From Kitasatospora sp. NA04385 (lineage in GTDB: Bacteria > Actinomycetota > Actinomycetes > Streptomycetales > Streptomycetaceae), in the NCBI RefSeq assembly GCF_013364235.1, contig NZ_CP054919.1, positions 965,489-1,029,488 on the forward strand: a stretch of DNA of 64,000 nt, written 5' to 3'. The translations under genes were made by a program, and so were the position numbers. Within the stretch, counting starts at the first letter, position 1. The number at the start of each line of letters is the position of its first letter. A model generated the notes under the pieces. It saw only the letters and a list, made by a program, of their open reading frames with translations, had not been told where the DNA came from and ran no database searches. Shown here one piece after another: positions 25,405 to 33,463 of this stretch.

Positions 25405-25439
25405 AACAGAAATTTCCGGCCCGCGGCAAGATTTCTGTT
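25405..25439. promoter_or_regulatory. Dyad in the divergent region above the sigma-hydrolase gene
   Basis: AACAGAAAT (25405-25413) and ATTTCTGTT (25431-25439) are perfect inverted repeats 17 bp apart, AT-rich arms around a GC core, 75-110 bp before the sigma start. It could be an operator or the -35/-10 region of divergent promoters. A second pair, TATCGGG/CCCGATA (25439-25469), follows directly. Confidence 0.55.
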
Positions 25440-25516
25440 ATCGGGCGCGCCCCGGCGAGGTCCCCGATACGTGCGCACGCAGCACGCACGACCAGGGGAG
25501 CGGGAGGAGGCACAGC

Positions 25517-25585
25517 ATGGCACGGGGACGCCGCCGTCCCGGTACGGGGTCGGCCTCCGGCCGCCGCGCCCGCACCCCCGCCTGA
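25517..25585 (+). CDS. 22-residue Arg-rich small ORF
   Basis: ATG 25517 is preceded at ideal distance by GGGAGGAGG (25502-25510), the strongest Shine-Dalgarno sequence nearby. The ORF reads MARGRRRPGTGSASGRRART plus two residues and ends in TGA. Nothing else on this strand here encodes protein. Three perfect hairpins follow within 145 bases, the last with a T tract. A leader peptide or regulatory small protein is possible. No homologue is known to me. Confidence 0.45.
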   Translation: MARGRRRPGTGSASGRRARTPA

Positions 25586-25592
25586 ACCCGGC

Positions 25593-25618
25593 GGACGGGT
25601 GGCCCCCACCACCCGTCC
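25593..25618 (+). other. Hairpin 1 after the small ORF
   Basis: GGACGGGTGG (25593-25602) and CCACCCGTCC (25609-25618), perfect 10-bp stem with a 6-base loop, 8 bases after the stop of the 22-codon ORF. Confidence 0.7.
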
Positions 25619-25625
25619 GTCTCCG

Positions 25626-25676
25626 ACCCTGCCGGCCCGGGCTCCACCCCGGCGCCCCCACCCGGGCCGGCAGGGT
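25626..25676 (+). other. Hairpin 2 after the small ORF
   Basis: ACCCTGCCGGCCCGGG (25626-25641) pairs perfectly with CCCGGGCCGGCAGGGT (25661-25676); 16-bp stem, 19-base loop. Confidence 0.75.
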
Positions 25677-25680
25677 ACCC

Positions 25681-25731
25681 GTCGGGCACCGCGCCCTTCC
25701 CCCCTGCACGGGGCGCGGTGCCCGACCCTTT
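25681..25731 (+). terminator. Hairpin 3, rho-independent terminator
   Basis: GTCGGGCACCGCGCCC (25681-25696) pairs perfectly with GGGCGCGGTGCCCGAC (25711-25726), followed by CCTTTT. A strong plus-strand terminator with no annotated plus-strand gene before it except the 22-codon ORF, which implies a short transcript of roughly 250-300 bases. Confidence 0.75.
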
Positions 25732-25816
25732 TCCCGGTTTCCTCCCCCGCCCCTCCTCGCGCCCGGCACCCAACACCCGACGCCCGGCACCCGGCGGCGG
25801 GCGGCTGAAACGGCAG

Positions 25817-25850
25817 CGGCCACCGCCCCCCGGCCCGGGGACGGTGGCCG
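25817..25850 (-). terminator. Terminator of the GH55 gene
   Basis: CGGCCACCG (25817-25825) and CGGTGGCCG (25842-25850) with an inner CCCC/GGGG extension, 35 bases after the GH55 stop on the minus strand; GTTTCAG follows. Confidence 0.65.
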
Positions 25851-25884
25851 CCTGTGTGTCAGGACCTGCCGGGACTACCTGCCG

Positions 25885-28506
25885 TTACGGGTAGGAGACC
25901 AGGTTGGAGGGGACGGTCCCGGTGCCGGAGGTGCCGGCGCCGGTGTTGTTGACCACGTGCAGGAACTGGCCGTTGCCGCCGAGGGAGTTGACCAGGACGT
26001 CGTGCAGCTTGACGCCCGCGGTGTCCGGGACCTCGAAGCCGTGGTCCATCACGATGGTCGGGTCGACGTTGAAGTAGCAGTAGCTGCCCAGGCCCCAGCC
26101 CTCGTGGGTGGTGACGCTGTTCTCGACCTTGTAGGCGGCGTAGCCCTTGGTGTTGCCGTTCTGGATCGCGGCCTGGTTGGGGGCGTCGTAGGCCTTCTCG
26201 TTCTGGAAGAAGATCGTCTTGCCGCCGTTGCCCTTCCACCACACGTCGTACTTGTTGAAGTGCTCGACGAACAGGCCGGTGGCCAGGACGTCGTTGCCGT
26301 TGACGACGAAGCCGTAGTCGGAGCGGTTGCTCTCCCAGCCGACGCCCGCGCCGTGGTCGGCGCGCCAGATCCAGGTGTGGTCGACGATGGTGTTGTTGCT
26401 GTTGATCACCATGCCGTTGGTGGCCTTGCCGGCGGTGACGCCGCCGACCCGGACGAAGACGTCCTGGATGACGATCGGGTCGGCCGCGTGGCCCGCGCCC
26501 GGGGTGTCGTTGCCGACCTGGAGCAGGGCCTGGGAGTTGGTGGTGCCCGCGTCCAGCAGCAGGCCGGAGACCTTGACGCCGTCGACGTCGGCGACCTTGA
26601 TCGCGGTCACGCCGTTGTCCGGGATGACGGTGGCGAGGCCGAGGCCGAGCACCACGGTGTCCGGGCGGGTGATGTTGATGGACTGGTCGACGTGGTAGAC
26701 GCCGGGGGTGAAGAGCAGGTTGAGGCCCTGCGCCAGCGCCTGGTTGATGTTGGCGGCGGTGGCGCCGTCCTTCACCACGTAGAACTGGTTGAGCGGCAGC
26801 GAGGTGCCCTGCGGGGTGCCGTTGCCCCAGGAGACGCCGCGGGCGTTGGTGCGCTTGGCGGGCACGAACACCTTGTAGGCGTTGCCGTCCAGGTACAGGA
26901 ACGGCTTCTCCTGCGAGACGGGCGTGGTGTCGAGCGTGGTGTACGGCGGGTTCGGGAAGCCCTGGGCGGGGGCGCCCTGGACGCCGGAGAAGGTCTGGTT
27001 CCACACGCCGTTGGAGAACCCGCCGATGGAGCTGTCGCGGGTGTACCACTGCTGCTGCGAGTAGTTGCCGACCTGGCCGTCGATCTTCGAGTCGGCGATG
27101 TAGCCGCCCGAGGCCCAGCCGTAGCTGGCGGGGGCGAGGTTGAGGCCGCCCTCGACGTGCATCCGGCGGAACGGCGCGGCCTGCGAGACGGCCCAGCGGT
27201 CGGTGCCGCTGACCGGCTTGAGGTGCAGGTTCTCGGCGGAGCGCCAGAAGTTCTGGGTGGCGTTGCCGTTGAACCAGCCCGCGTCGACGGTGACGTCACC
27301 GTTGAAGGTGGTGTCGTCCGGGTTCAGGCCGAGGCCCGCGATCGAGGTGTAGAAGCCGATCTGGGCGTTGATGTTGTTGTACGTGCCCGGCTTGAACAGC
27401 AGCGCGTAGCGGTCGGTGCCGAACTGGTTCGACTCCTGCTTCTTGAAGACCTCGTCGACCTTGGCCTGGATGTTCGGCGTGGACGGGTCGAAGACCAGCA
27501 CGTTCGGGCCGAGGTCGCCGCCGCCCTGCACCGGCGGGGTGGTGGAGCCGCCGGTGCCGGTGTGGATGCCCATCTCCCAGAGGGAGTAGCCGTAGCCGGT
27601 GCCGCGCTGGGTGCCGTACATCCGGACGTAGCGGCCGGAGCCGGAGACGTTGAGCGCCTCGGTGCCGCCCGCGCCGGTGGTGGTGGAGTAGATCGTCGCC
27701 CAGGTGGTGCCGTCGTTGGACGTCTGGATCTGGTACGCCTTGCCGTAGGCGGTCTCCCACTTGAGGTCGACCTTGCACAGCTGCTGCACGGAGCCGAGGT
27801 CGACCTGGAGCCACTGCGGGTCGGCAGCGGCCGAGGCCCAGCGGGTGCCGGTGTTGCCGTCGACGGCGGAGGACGCCGGGGTGCCGCCGTTCTCGGTGGA
27901 GGACGCGGTGGCGGTCTTGCCCTGCGCGGCGTTGTCGGTGGAGCAGCCGGAGGTCGGCGGGGTGGTGGTGCCGCCCGAGGGCGTCCCGGTGGGGGTGCCG
28001 CCCAGGGTGCCGTAGACCTGGAACTCCCAGAGGGAGTAGCCGTAGCCGGTGGCGCGGGTGATGCCGTTCATCCGGACGTAGCGGCCGGAGCCGTTGACGT
28101 TCAGGACCTCGGTGCCGCCGGTGCCGGTGGTGGTGGAGTAGATCGTCGTCCAGGTGGTGCCGTCGTTGGACGTCTGGATCTGGTACGCCTTGCCGTAGGC
28201 GGTCTCCCAGCTCAGCTGGACCTTGCTGATGCTGGAGACGGAGCCCAGGTCGACCTGCAGCCACTGCTGGTCGGAGGCCGCCGAGGACCAGCGGGTGCCG
28301 AGGTCGCCGTCGACGGCGGCGGTGGCCGGGGTGCCACCGTTCTCGGTCGACGAGGCGGTGACCGTCTTGCCCTGGGAGATCAGCGAGTCCGCGGCCTGCG
28401 CGGTGCCCGGGATCGTCATGACAGCACCCGCGACCAGGGCCGCGGCGGCGAGTACGGCAGGCGTCCGGCGCATGGGGGCACCGGAAGGGGGAGGGGCGAG
28501 CCGCAT
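25885..28506 (-). CDS. Secreted GH55-type beta-1,3-glucanase with two discoidin domains
   Basis: An 873-residue secreted enzyme. The signal peptide spans residues 1-38 (cleavage after AQA). Two F5/8 type C (discoidin/CBM32-like) domains at about 40-168 and 187-315 are joined by a Thr/Pro/Gly linker. The rest (330-873) is a double right-handed beta-helix closely resembling Streptomyces GH55 exo-beta-1,3-glucanases of the SacteLam55A type (GPNVLVFDPSTPNIQ, DAGWFNGNATQNFWRSAENL, VDHTWIWRADHG). Glu770 in QNEKAYDAP is the probable general acid. ATG 28506 has AGGAGGAGCC in front, better than the inner ATG at 28473. It should release glucose or short oligomers from laminarin or fungal glucan. Promoter and operators at 28548-28598 are shared in design with the GH64-GH3 operon. 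Confidence 0.88.
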   Translation of the reverse strand: MRLAPPPSGAPMRRTPAVLAAAALVAGAVMTIPGTAQAADSLISQGKTVTASSTENGGTPATAAVDGDLGTRWSSAASDQQWLQVDLGSVSSISKVQLSWETAYGKAYQIQTSNDGTTWTTIYSTTTGTGGTEVLNVNGSGRYVRMNGITRATGYGYSLWEFQVYGTLGGTPTGTPSGGTTTPPTSGCSTDNAAQGKTATASSTENGGTPASSAVDGNTGTRWASAAADPQWLQVDLGSVQQLCKVDLKWETAYGKAYQIQTSNDGTTWATIYSTTTGAGGTEALNVSGSGRYVRMYGTQRGTGYGYSLWEMGIHTGTGGSTTPPVQGGGDLGPNVLVFDPSTPNIQAKVDEVFKKQESNQFGTDRYALLFKPGTYNNINAQIGFYTSIAGLGLNPDDTTFNGDVTVDAGWFNGNATQNFWRSAENLHLKPVSGTDRWAVSQAAPFRRMHVEGGLNLAPASYGWASGGYIADSKIDGQVGNYSQQQWYTRDSSIGGFSNGVWNQTFSGVQGAPAQGFPNPPYTTLDTTPVSQEKPFLYLDGNAYKVFVPAKRTNARGVSWGNGTPQGTSLPLNQFYVVKDGATAANINQALAQGLNLLFTPGVYHVDQSINITRPDTVVLGLGLATVIPDNGVTAIKVADVDGVKVSGLLLDAGTTNSQALLQVGNDTPGAGHAADPIVIQDVFVRVGGVTAGKATNGMVINSNNTIVDHTWIWRADHGAGVGWESNRSDYGFVVNGNDVLATGLFVEHFNKYDVWWKGNGGKTIFFQNEKAYDAPNQAAIQNGNTKGYAAYKVENSVTTHEGWGLGSYCYFNVDPTIVMDHGFEVPDTAGVKLHDVLVNSLGGNGQFLHVVNNTGAGTSGTGTVPSNLVSYP

Positions 28507-28547
28507 GGCTCCTCCTGCTGTGAGCGGTGGGTGGGGTGGGAAAACAG

Positions 28548-28563
28548 CGGAGAGCGCTCTCCG
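28548..28563. promoter_or_regulatory. Operator O2 of the GH55 gene
   Basis: CGGAGAGCGCTCTCCG, perfect 16-bp palindrome, beginning 5 bp after the -10 box and 42 bp before the start codon, so it covers the transcription start. It is related to CebR-type LacI operators (GGGAGCGCTCCC) with an extra GA/TC step. Confidence 0.8.
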
Positions 28564-28568
28564 GGCGG

Positions 28569-28598
28569 AGTGTCGGGGCAGGAACCACCGGGCGTCAA
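28569..28598 (-). promoter_or_regulatory. Promoter of the GH55 gene
   Basis: On the minus strand TTGACG (28598-28593), an 18-bp spacer and GACACT (28574-28569). The same spacing and -10 type recur at the GH64 gene (37782-37811). Confidence 0.65.
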
Positions 28599-28724
28599 GG
28601 CGTACGTGGGGACGACTTGAAACCTCGGCTTCACCTGGGTGAAACGCCGCCGCATCAGGTTAGTTCATGGCGAGAGAAAAGTAGAGACCCTGACGACGAC
28701 ATCTCAATTTCGTTGGACCATGGC

Positions 28725-28740
28725 GGGAGAGCGCTCTCCC
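28725..28740. promoter_or_regulatory. Operator O1, distal, GH55 gene
   Basis: GGGAGAGCGCTCTCCC, perfect 16-bp palindrome, identical to the one at 37764-37779. It lies 177 bp upstream of O2, a distance compatible with DNA looping. Confidence 0.8.
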
Positions 28741-29224
28741 AGGAGCGCGGTCGACCGGGATGCGCGGGCGCCCGGCGCCCACCTCCGGGCCGGACGGAGC
28801 CTGCGACGGAACGGCGGCTTCCGGCCTCCGGGCCCGGGGCCGATACGGTAGGGCCCGCCGTTGCGGCGCGCCAGCATCCACACCGACCCGGCTGACGACC
28901 CGCCACGCGCCTCCACCCGGAGCACCCGCGAACCGGCCCGCCGTCCGATCGCCGTCCGATCGCCGCTCGGCCGGCCCGGCGCCCGACCGCCCTCCCCGAC
29001 CCTGTTTCAACTCCCTTGGCGTGCAACCCGATCGGCCCGTCCCGGCGGGCTCCCGGCGGGCCCTCGGCGCGTCCGGGCACCCCGGGGCGACCGCCCGGAC
29101 GTGGGAAATGTCACCCTCTTGGGGAGGTCTTTACCTTTGATTGACCCTTACGCTCCGGGCCCCACCTCTGAAAAAGTGGTACGAGCCAACCACGCCGTCC
29201 GCCGCGCCCGAAGGGATCCCTCCC
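28741..29224. other. Intergenic region before the antiporter operon
   Basis: No gene was recognised. GC-rich until about 29100; then TTGATTGACCCTTACG (29137-29152), and CCAC-10-GTGG in the leader (29161-29178), make a likely promoter/leader for the antiporter genes. I looked for but did not see the conserved core of a ydaO/c-di-AMP riboswitch. Confidence 0.4.
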
Positions 29225-29710
29225 GTGCCCGTACCACGCATGCAATCGACCCCGCTGCCCGGCATCGGCGTGCAGTACGACCTGACCACCCGGGAGCGCC
29301 AGCACGTCTCGGTGATCGCCCACCGGGACGGCACCCGCACCCTGAACACCTACCGCCGCGAGGACCCGGACGCCTGCGCGCACTCGCTGCACCTGACGGA
29401 GAGTGAGTCGGCCGCGCTGGTCGACGCCCTGACCCCGTCGCACCACAGCCCGAACGTGCTGCACACCTCCGGCCTCGGCCTGGTCGCCGAGCGGATCGAG
29501 CTGTCCGGCGGCTCGTACTGGAACGGGCGCGCCCTGGGCGACACCCGGATGCGCACCGACACCGGCGTGTCCATCGTCGCCGTGCTGCGCCGCACCGGCG
29601 CCGTCCCCTCCCCCACCCCGGACTTCCGGCTGGCCGGCGGGGACACCCTCATCCTGATCGGCACCCGCGAGGGCGTGGACGCCGCCGCCGTGATCCTCGG
29701 CCGGGAGTGA
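29225..29710 (+). CDS. Cation:proton antiporter regulatory subunit (KhtT-like)
   Basis: A 161-residue cytoplasmic protein. An N-terminal small domain (PLPGIGVQYDLTTRERQHVSVIAHRDGTR) is followed by a TrkA-C (RCK_C) domain at about 85-160 (GDTLILIGTREGVDAAAVIL at its end). In Bacillus-type KhtTU systems the T subunit controls the membrane transporter KhtU, often through c-di-AMP bound to the RCK_C domain. GTG 29225 follows GAAGGGA at good spacing; an inner ATG at 29240 is possible. It precedes the antiporter by 365 bp, with a small ORF between. Confidence 0.85.
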   Translation: MPVPRMQSTPLPGIGVQYDLTTRERQHVSVIAHRDGTRTLNTYRREDPDACAHSLHLTESESAALVDALTPSHHSPNVLHTSGLGLVAERIELSGGSYWNGRALGDTRMRTDTGVSIVAVLRRTGAVPSPTPDFRLAGGDTLILIGTREGVDAAAVILGRE

Positions 29711-29927
29711 CGTCCGCCCCGCGCCACGGCGCGGGGCTCCCGGCCGCCCCCGTGACGCGGGGCCTGCGTCCCGTTCCGAGCGGGCTCCGGCAGGTCCCTC
29801 GTCGGACGGGTCGTGCCCGGCGCCGGATCACCCGACACCCCCTTCAGCACCCCCCAGTACACCCGCACGTCCGTACGGCCCGGCCCACCGGGCGGCCCGA
29901 CGGACCCGGACGGAAGGAGCAGCGGAG

Positions 29928-30071
29928 ATGCACGCGTCCACCCCGCCGAGCGCCACCGACCACGACCCGCGCCGCAGCCGCCGAAAACCGCTCGGCCGCC
30001 TCGCCGCCACCAGCCAGCAACCCACTCCTCCTCGCCACAAGGGCCGGAGCATCCCGAGAGAACGAAGGTGA
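29928..30071 (+). CDS. 47-residue Arg-rich small ORF between khtT- and khtU-like genes
   Basis: ATG 29928 is preceded by GGAAGGAGCAGCGGAG, a strong ribosome site. The frame reads MHASTPPSATDHDPRRSRRK and continues basic (PPRHKGRSIPRERR) to a TGA at 30069-30071, four bases before the TTG start of the antiporter. The spacing suggests that translating it helps translation of the next gene. It may encode a small regulatory peptide or be a leader. No homologue is recognised. Confidence 0.5.
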   Translation: MHASTPPSATDHDPRRSRRKPLGRLAATSQQPTPPRHKGRSIPRERR

Positions 30072-30075
30072 ACGC

Positions 30076-31287
30076 TTGCACACCGCCACCGTCTTCATCG
30101 AACTGGGCGCGATCATCCTCACCCTGGGGCTGCTCGGCCGAATAGGCTCCCGCTACGGCCTCTCGCCCATCCCGCTCTACCTGCTCGGCGGCCTGGCGTT
30201 CGGCCAGGGCGGCCTGCTGCCGCTCAGCGCCAGCGAGGAGTTCGTCGCCACCGGCGCCGAGATCGGCGTGATCCTGCTGCTGCTGATGCTCGGACTCGAG
30301 TACACCGCCGCCGACCTGGTCACCAACCTCAAGAGCCAGTACCCGGCCGGGATCGTCGACTTCGTCTTCAACGCGCTGCCCGGTGCGGCGATGGCGCTGC
30401 TGCTCGGCTGGGGCCCGGTCGCCGCCGTGGTGCTGGCCGGCGTCACCTGGATCTCCTCGTCCGGCGTGATCGCCAAGGTCCTCGGCGACTTGGGCCGGCT
30501 CGGCAACCGGGAGACCCCGGTGATCCTGAGCATCCTGGTGCTGGAAGACCTGGCGATGGCCGTCTACCTGCCGATCCTGACCGCCCTGCTGGCCGGGGCC
30601 GGGCTGCTGGTCGGCAGCATCACGCTCGCCGTCGCCCTGGCCACCGCGGGCGTCGTGCTCTTCGTGGCGCTCCGGTACGGGCGGCTGATCTCGCGCTTCG
30701 TCTCCCACGACGACCCGGAGAAGCTGCTGCTGGTGGTGCTCGGCCTGACCCTGCTGGTCGCGGGCATCGCCCAGAAGCTCCAGGTCTCGGCGGCCGTCGG
30801 CGCGTTCCTGGTCGGCATCGCGCTGTCCGGCGAGGCCGCGGAGGGCGCGCACACCCTGCTCAGCCCGCTGCGCGACCTGTTCGCCGCCGTCTTCTTCGTC
30901 TTCTTCGGCCTGAACACCAACCCCGCCAGCATCCCGCCGGTGCTGCTGCCCGCCCTGGCCCTGGCGATCGTCACCGCGCTCACCAAGATCGCCACCGGCT
31001 ACTGGGCCGCCCGCCGGGCCGGCATCGCCGCCAAGGGCCGCTGGCGGGCCGGTGGCGCGCTGGTCGCCCGCGGCGAGTTCTCCATCGTCATCGCCGGTCT
31101 GGCCGTGACCGCGGGCATCGAGCCCTCCCTCGGCCCGCTCGCCACCGCGTACGTCCTGCTGCTCGTCATCATCGGCCCGCTGGCCGCCCGTTGGACCGAG
31201 CCGATCGCCGCCCGCCTCGTCCGCCGCGACGGCGCCGCACCGGCCGAACCGCAGCCCCTCCCCGAAGAACCCGGCGTCCACGTCTGA
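30076..31287 (+). CDS. Cation:proton antiporter (KhtU-like, CPA2 family)
   Basis: A 403-residue membrane protein with about 12 hydrophobic segments, of the CPA2/Na-H exchanger fold: FIELGAIILTLGLLGRIGSRYGLSPIPLYLLGGL at the start, and LILVLEDLAM-type text as SILVLEDLAMAVYLPIL holding the conserved acidic residue. It should exchange K+ for H+ under control of the TrkA-C protein encoded upstream. TTG 30076 with GAAGGTG in front is chosen because it matches the family's first helix; upstream sequence in this frame is not protein-like. A terminator follows at 31357. No C-terminal RCK domain is present, in keeping with a separate regulatory subunit. Confidence 0.88.
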   Translation: MHTATVFIELGAIILTLGLLGRIGSRYGLSPIPLYLLGGLAFGQGGLLPLSASEEFVATGAEIGVILLLLMLGLEYTAADLVTNLKSQYPAGIVDFVFNALPGAAMALLLGWGPVAAVVLAGVTWISSSGVIAKVLGDLGRLGNRETPVILSILVLEDLAMAVYLPILTALLAGAGLLVGSITLAVALATAGVVLFVALRYGRLISRFVSHDDPEKLLLVVLGLTLLVAGIAQKLQVSAAVGAFLVGIALSGEAAEGAHTLLSPLRDLFAAVFFVFFGLNTNPASIPPVLLPALALAIVTALTKIATGYWAARRAGIAAKGRWRAGGALVARGEFSIVIAGLAVTAGIEPSLGPLATAYVLLLVIIGPLAARWTEPIAARLVRRDGAAPAEPQPLPEEPGVHV

Positions 31288-31356
31288 CCGCCCGGCCCCT
31301 CCCCCGCCCTCGACCGACACCCCTCCGACCGCCCCTCCCCCGATCGCCCCTCCCCC

Positions 31357-31389
31357 GACCGCCCGTCGGCCTCACGCCGGCGGGCGGTC
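31357..31389 (+). terminator. Terminator after the antiporter gene
   Basis: GACCGCCCG (31357-31365) pairs with CGGGCGGTC (31381-31389), with an inner CGGC/GCCG extension. It lies 70 bases after the stop, in a stretch of CCGACCGCCCCTCCC-like repeats. Confidence 0.6.
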
Positions 31390-31449
31390 CGGCATGATGC
31401 GGGCCGGGGGCGGCGCAGGTCCGCACCGCGCACGGCCGGAGGGGTCGAC

Positions 31450-32079
31450 GTGAGGAAACTGCAGGACGCCGTCACCGCGCTGCTGCCCGCCGTGGTGACG
31501 GCGCGGATCGAGCCGGAGAGCTGCCCGGCCTGGCTGCGGCGGCCGGGCCGGACCGAATGCGCGGGCCGGTGGGAAACGGTCTCGGCGATCTACCGCGCGC
31601 TGACCGGCCTGGTGCTGCCGGAACTGGCCCCGGAACGGGAGTGGCGGCGCCTGGACGTCGTGCTGACCCACCCGGACGGGCGGGGGCAGATCCTGGAGGT
31701 CGACGAGAAGCAGCACTTCACCGCCGCCCGCGCTGTGACCCTGGAACGCTACCCGGCGACCGCCGTGCTCGGATTCGACTCCGCCCACTGGCTGGCCCGG
31801 TCGCGGGCGCTGACCGGACGCGAGCCGGGCGGCGGGTACGCCAGGCCACGGCCGCCGCTGTTCCCGGGCGACGGCGGCCGGCACCGCCAACGCGCCTTCC
31901 GGGACGCGCTGGCGGACCTGCTGCCGGCCGAGCACGGCTGGCTGCCGACGATCCGGGTCAGCGACGCGGAGGCCGTCGCCGTCCTCGCCGCCCCGGACCC
32001 CGCGACGGCGCTCGGCGGCCTGCTCGGCACGCGCGGCCTGCCGAGCCACGGCCTCCGGGCGGATCCCGCCGAACGCTGA
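31450..32079 (+). CDS. Hypothetical protein, possible PD-(D/E)XK nuclease fold
   Basis: A 209-residue protein with no export signal. No named family was recognised. Residues 65-95 read RLDVVLTHPDGRGQILEVDEKQHF, which fits the D-(about 15)-(D/E)-x-K core of PD-(D/E)XK nucleases (Asp, then Glu/Asp-Glu-Lys on the next strand). The following Y-P-A-T-A-V-L-G-F-D may be the next strand. This is a motif-level inference only. GTG 31450 has CGGAGGGG in front. It is a single gene between an antiporter operon and an esterase, with no methylase or partner nearby. Confidence 0.7.
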   Translation: MRKLQDAVTALLPAVVTARIEPESCPAWLRRPGRTECAGRWETVSAIYRALTGLVLPELAPEREWRRLDVVLTHPDGRGQILEVDEKQHFTAARAVTLERYPATAVLGFDSAHWLARSRALTGREPGGGYARPRPPLFPGDGGRHRQRAFRDALADLLPAEHGWLPTIRVSDAEAVAVLAAPDPATALGGLLGTRGLPSHGLRADPAER

Positions 32080-32249
32080 ACCCGCCCGCGCTGCCCTCCC
32101 CCCGGCGTCTCCAGCCGTCTCCGGCCGTCTCCAGCCGTCGCGGGAGGATCGGCGGGGCCGCGCCCTTGAGCGGCCCGGCCTGATCACCCCCCCCCATCTG
32201 ATCCCCCCGGTCTGCGCGCCCCGGCCGTTGTTCCGTCGGGGCGCCCGGC

Positions 32250-33224
32250 TCACTGCGCCAGGGCCGTCCGGAGGAACGCCAGGATCTCCGCCCGGGCGGC
32301 TGCGGCCTGCGGCTCGACTCCCGGCAGGGCGAGGAACCCGTGCCGTGCGCCCGGGTACTCGGTGAGGCGGACGGGCGTCCCGGCCGCGTGCAGGCGCTCG
32401 GCGTAGCGGCGGCCGTGGTCGGCGACCGCGTCCAGCGTGGGCACCAGCACCAGGGCCGGGGCGAGGGCGCCGAGGTCGTCCGCGTGCAGCGGGGACAGGG
32501 CGCGGGCGTCGGCGCCCGGCGGGACGGCCAGCTGCCGGACGTACCGGAGTTGGGGCAGCGTCAGGGCCGGGCCCGCCGCGTGCTCGGCGACCGACGGGTG
32601 GTCGAACATCGCCGCGGTCAGGTCCGTCACGGGGTTGACCAGCACCTGCGCCCGCAGCCGCGGTCCGGCCGCCCGGGCCCGCAGCGCGGTCAGCGCGCTG
32701 ACCAGTGCGCCGCAGCTCTCGCCGAAAACGGCCGTGCGCGCCGGGTCGACGCCCCACCGTTCGGCGTGCCGCAGCAGGTGGACGAGCGCGTCCCAGCCGT
32801 CCTCGGCGGCGTCCGCGAACGGGGTGCCGGGGGCGAGCAGGCGGTGCTCCACCGAGACGACCAGGGCGGGCAGTTCGGCCGCGAGGTGGCTGTTGGCCCA
32901 GTCGCACTGCACCGCCGTCCCGACGAAGCCGCCGCCGTGCACGTGCACCACCAGCGGCAGGCCCGCCGGGGCGGCTCCGCCCGCCGTCGGCCGGTACACC
33001 CGGACCGGGAGGTCCCGGCCGGGCAGCGCGAGCTGCTGCCAGTCGACCGCGACCCGCGCGTCCGGCTCCCCGAGCACCGCCCGCGCGGCGGCGGAGGAGC
33101 GGAAGCGGTTCTCCGCCGCCTGGTAGGCGCGCAACTCCCCTGCCGTGACGGTCTCGTAGTCCGGTTCCGCCGGCCGGAGCACCGCCCGCTCCCCGCTCAC
33201 GCCGCTCACGCCGTTCCCGCTCAT
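32250..33224 (-). CDS. Alpha/beta hydrolase, hormone-sensitive-lipase type
   Basis: A 324-residue carboxylesterase of bacterial family IV. HVHGGGF is the oxyanion motif; FGESCGALVSAL carries the nucleophile Ser (GESCG replaces the common GDSAG). The acid is in VLVPTLDAVADHG and the His in ARHGFLALP. It is cytoplasmic, expected to hydrolyse short-chain esters. ATG 33224 is at the start of a Gly/Ser-rich segment repeated as NGVSGVSG. It is divergent from a TetR gene across a 239-bp gap with a perfect 19-bp dyad, so it is probably TetR-controlled. Confidence 0.88.
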   Translation of the reverse strand: MSGNGVSGVSGERAVLRPAEPDYETVTAGELRAYQAAENRFRSSAAARAVLGEPDARVAVDWQQLALPGRDLPVRVYRPTAGGAAPAGLPLVVHVHGGGFVGTAVQCDWANSHLAAELPALVVSVEHRLLAPGTPFADAAEDGWDALVHLLRHAERWGVDPARTAVFGESCGALVSALTALRARAAGPRLRAQVLVNPVTDLTAAMFDHPSVAEHAAGPALTLPQLRYVRQLAVPPGADARALSPLHADDLGALAPALVLVPTLDAVADHGRRYAERLHAAGTPVRLTEYPGARHGFLALPGVEPQAAAARAEILAFLRTALAQ

Positions 33225-33295
33225 GCCGCTCCCCCCTCCGCCCGACCCCGGCCGGGCGCCTCGTCCGGGGCCGGACCGCCCCGCCGTCCCTCATT

Positions 33296-33314
33296 ATGCA
33301 CGCACCGCGTGCAT
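33296..33314. promoter_or_regulatory. TetR operator between esterase and tetR genes
   Basis: ATGCACGC-acc-GCGTGCAT, perfect 8-bp arms, in the only AT-containing patch of the divergent region; a further TGCA pair follows (TGCATCAACAAGTGCA). Confidence 0.7.
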
Positions 33315-33463
33315 CAACAAGTGCAACGGCGATCGCAGGACGTGGAAAGGGTTCTGACGACACCTCGGGAAACGTCCGGACGACGCGCCGCCCCCGCCCG
33401 GGGCCTGCCCGGCAGGATCGGCCGGGCAGGCCCTAGGGTGAACCGGACGAGAGGGGCGAGGAC

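Noticed and set aside
25332..25823. N-terminal extension of the sigma-hydrolase protein to 25823.
   Set aside because: The added 160 residues are Arg/Gly/Pro-rich, cross three hairpins, and the sigma domain starts properly at 25331.
29100..29224. c-di-AMP (ydaO-type) riboswitch upstream of the antiporter operon.
   Set aside because: Attractive from function, but the conserved core elements were not found by eye; only a short hairpin and a promoter-like TTGATTGACC are visible.
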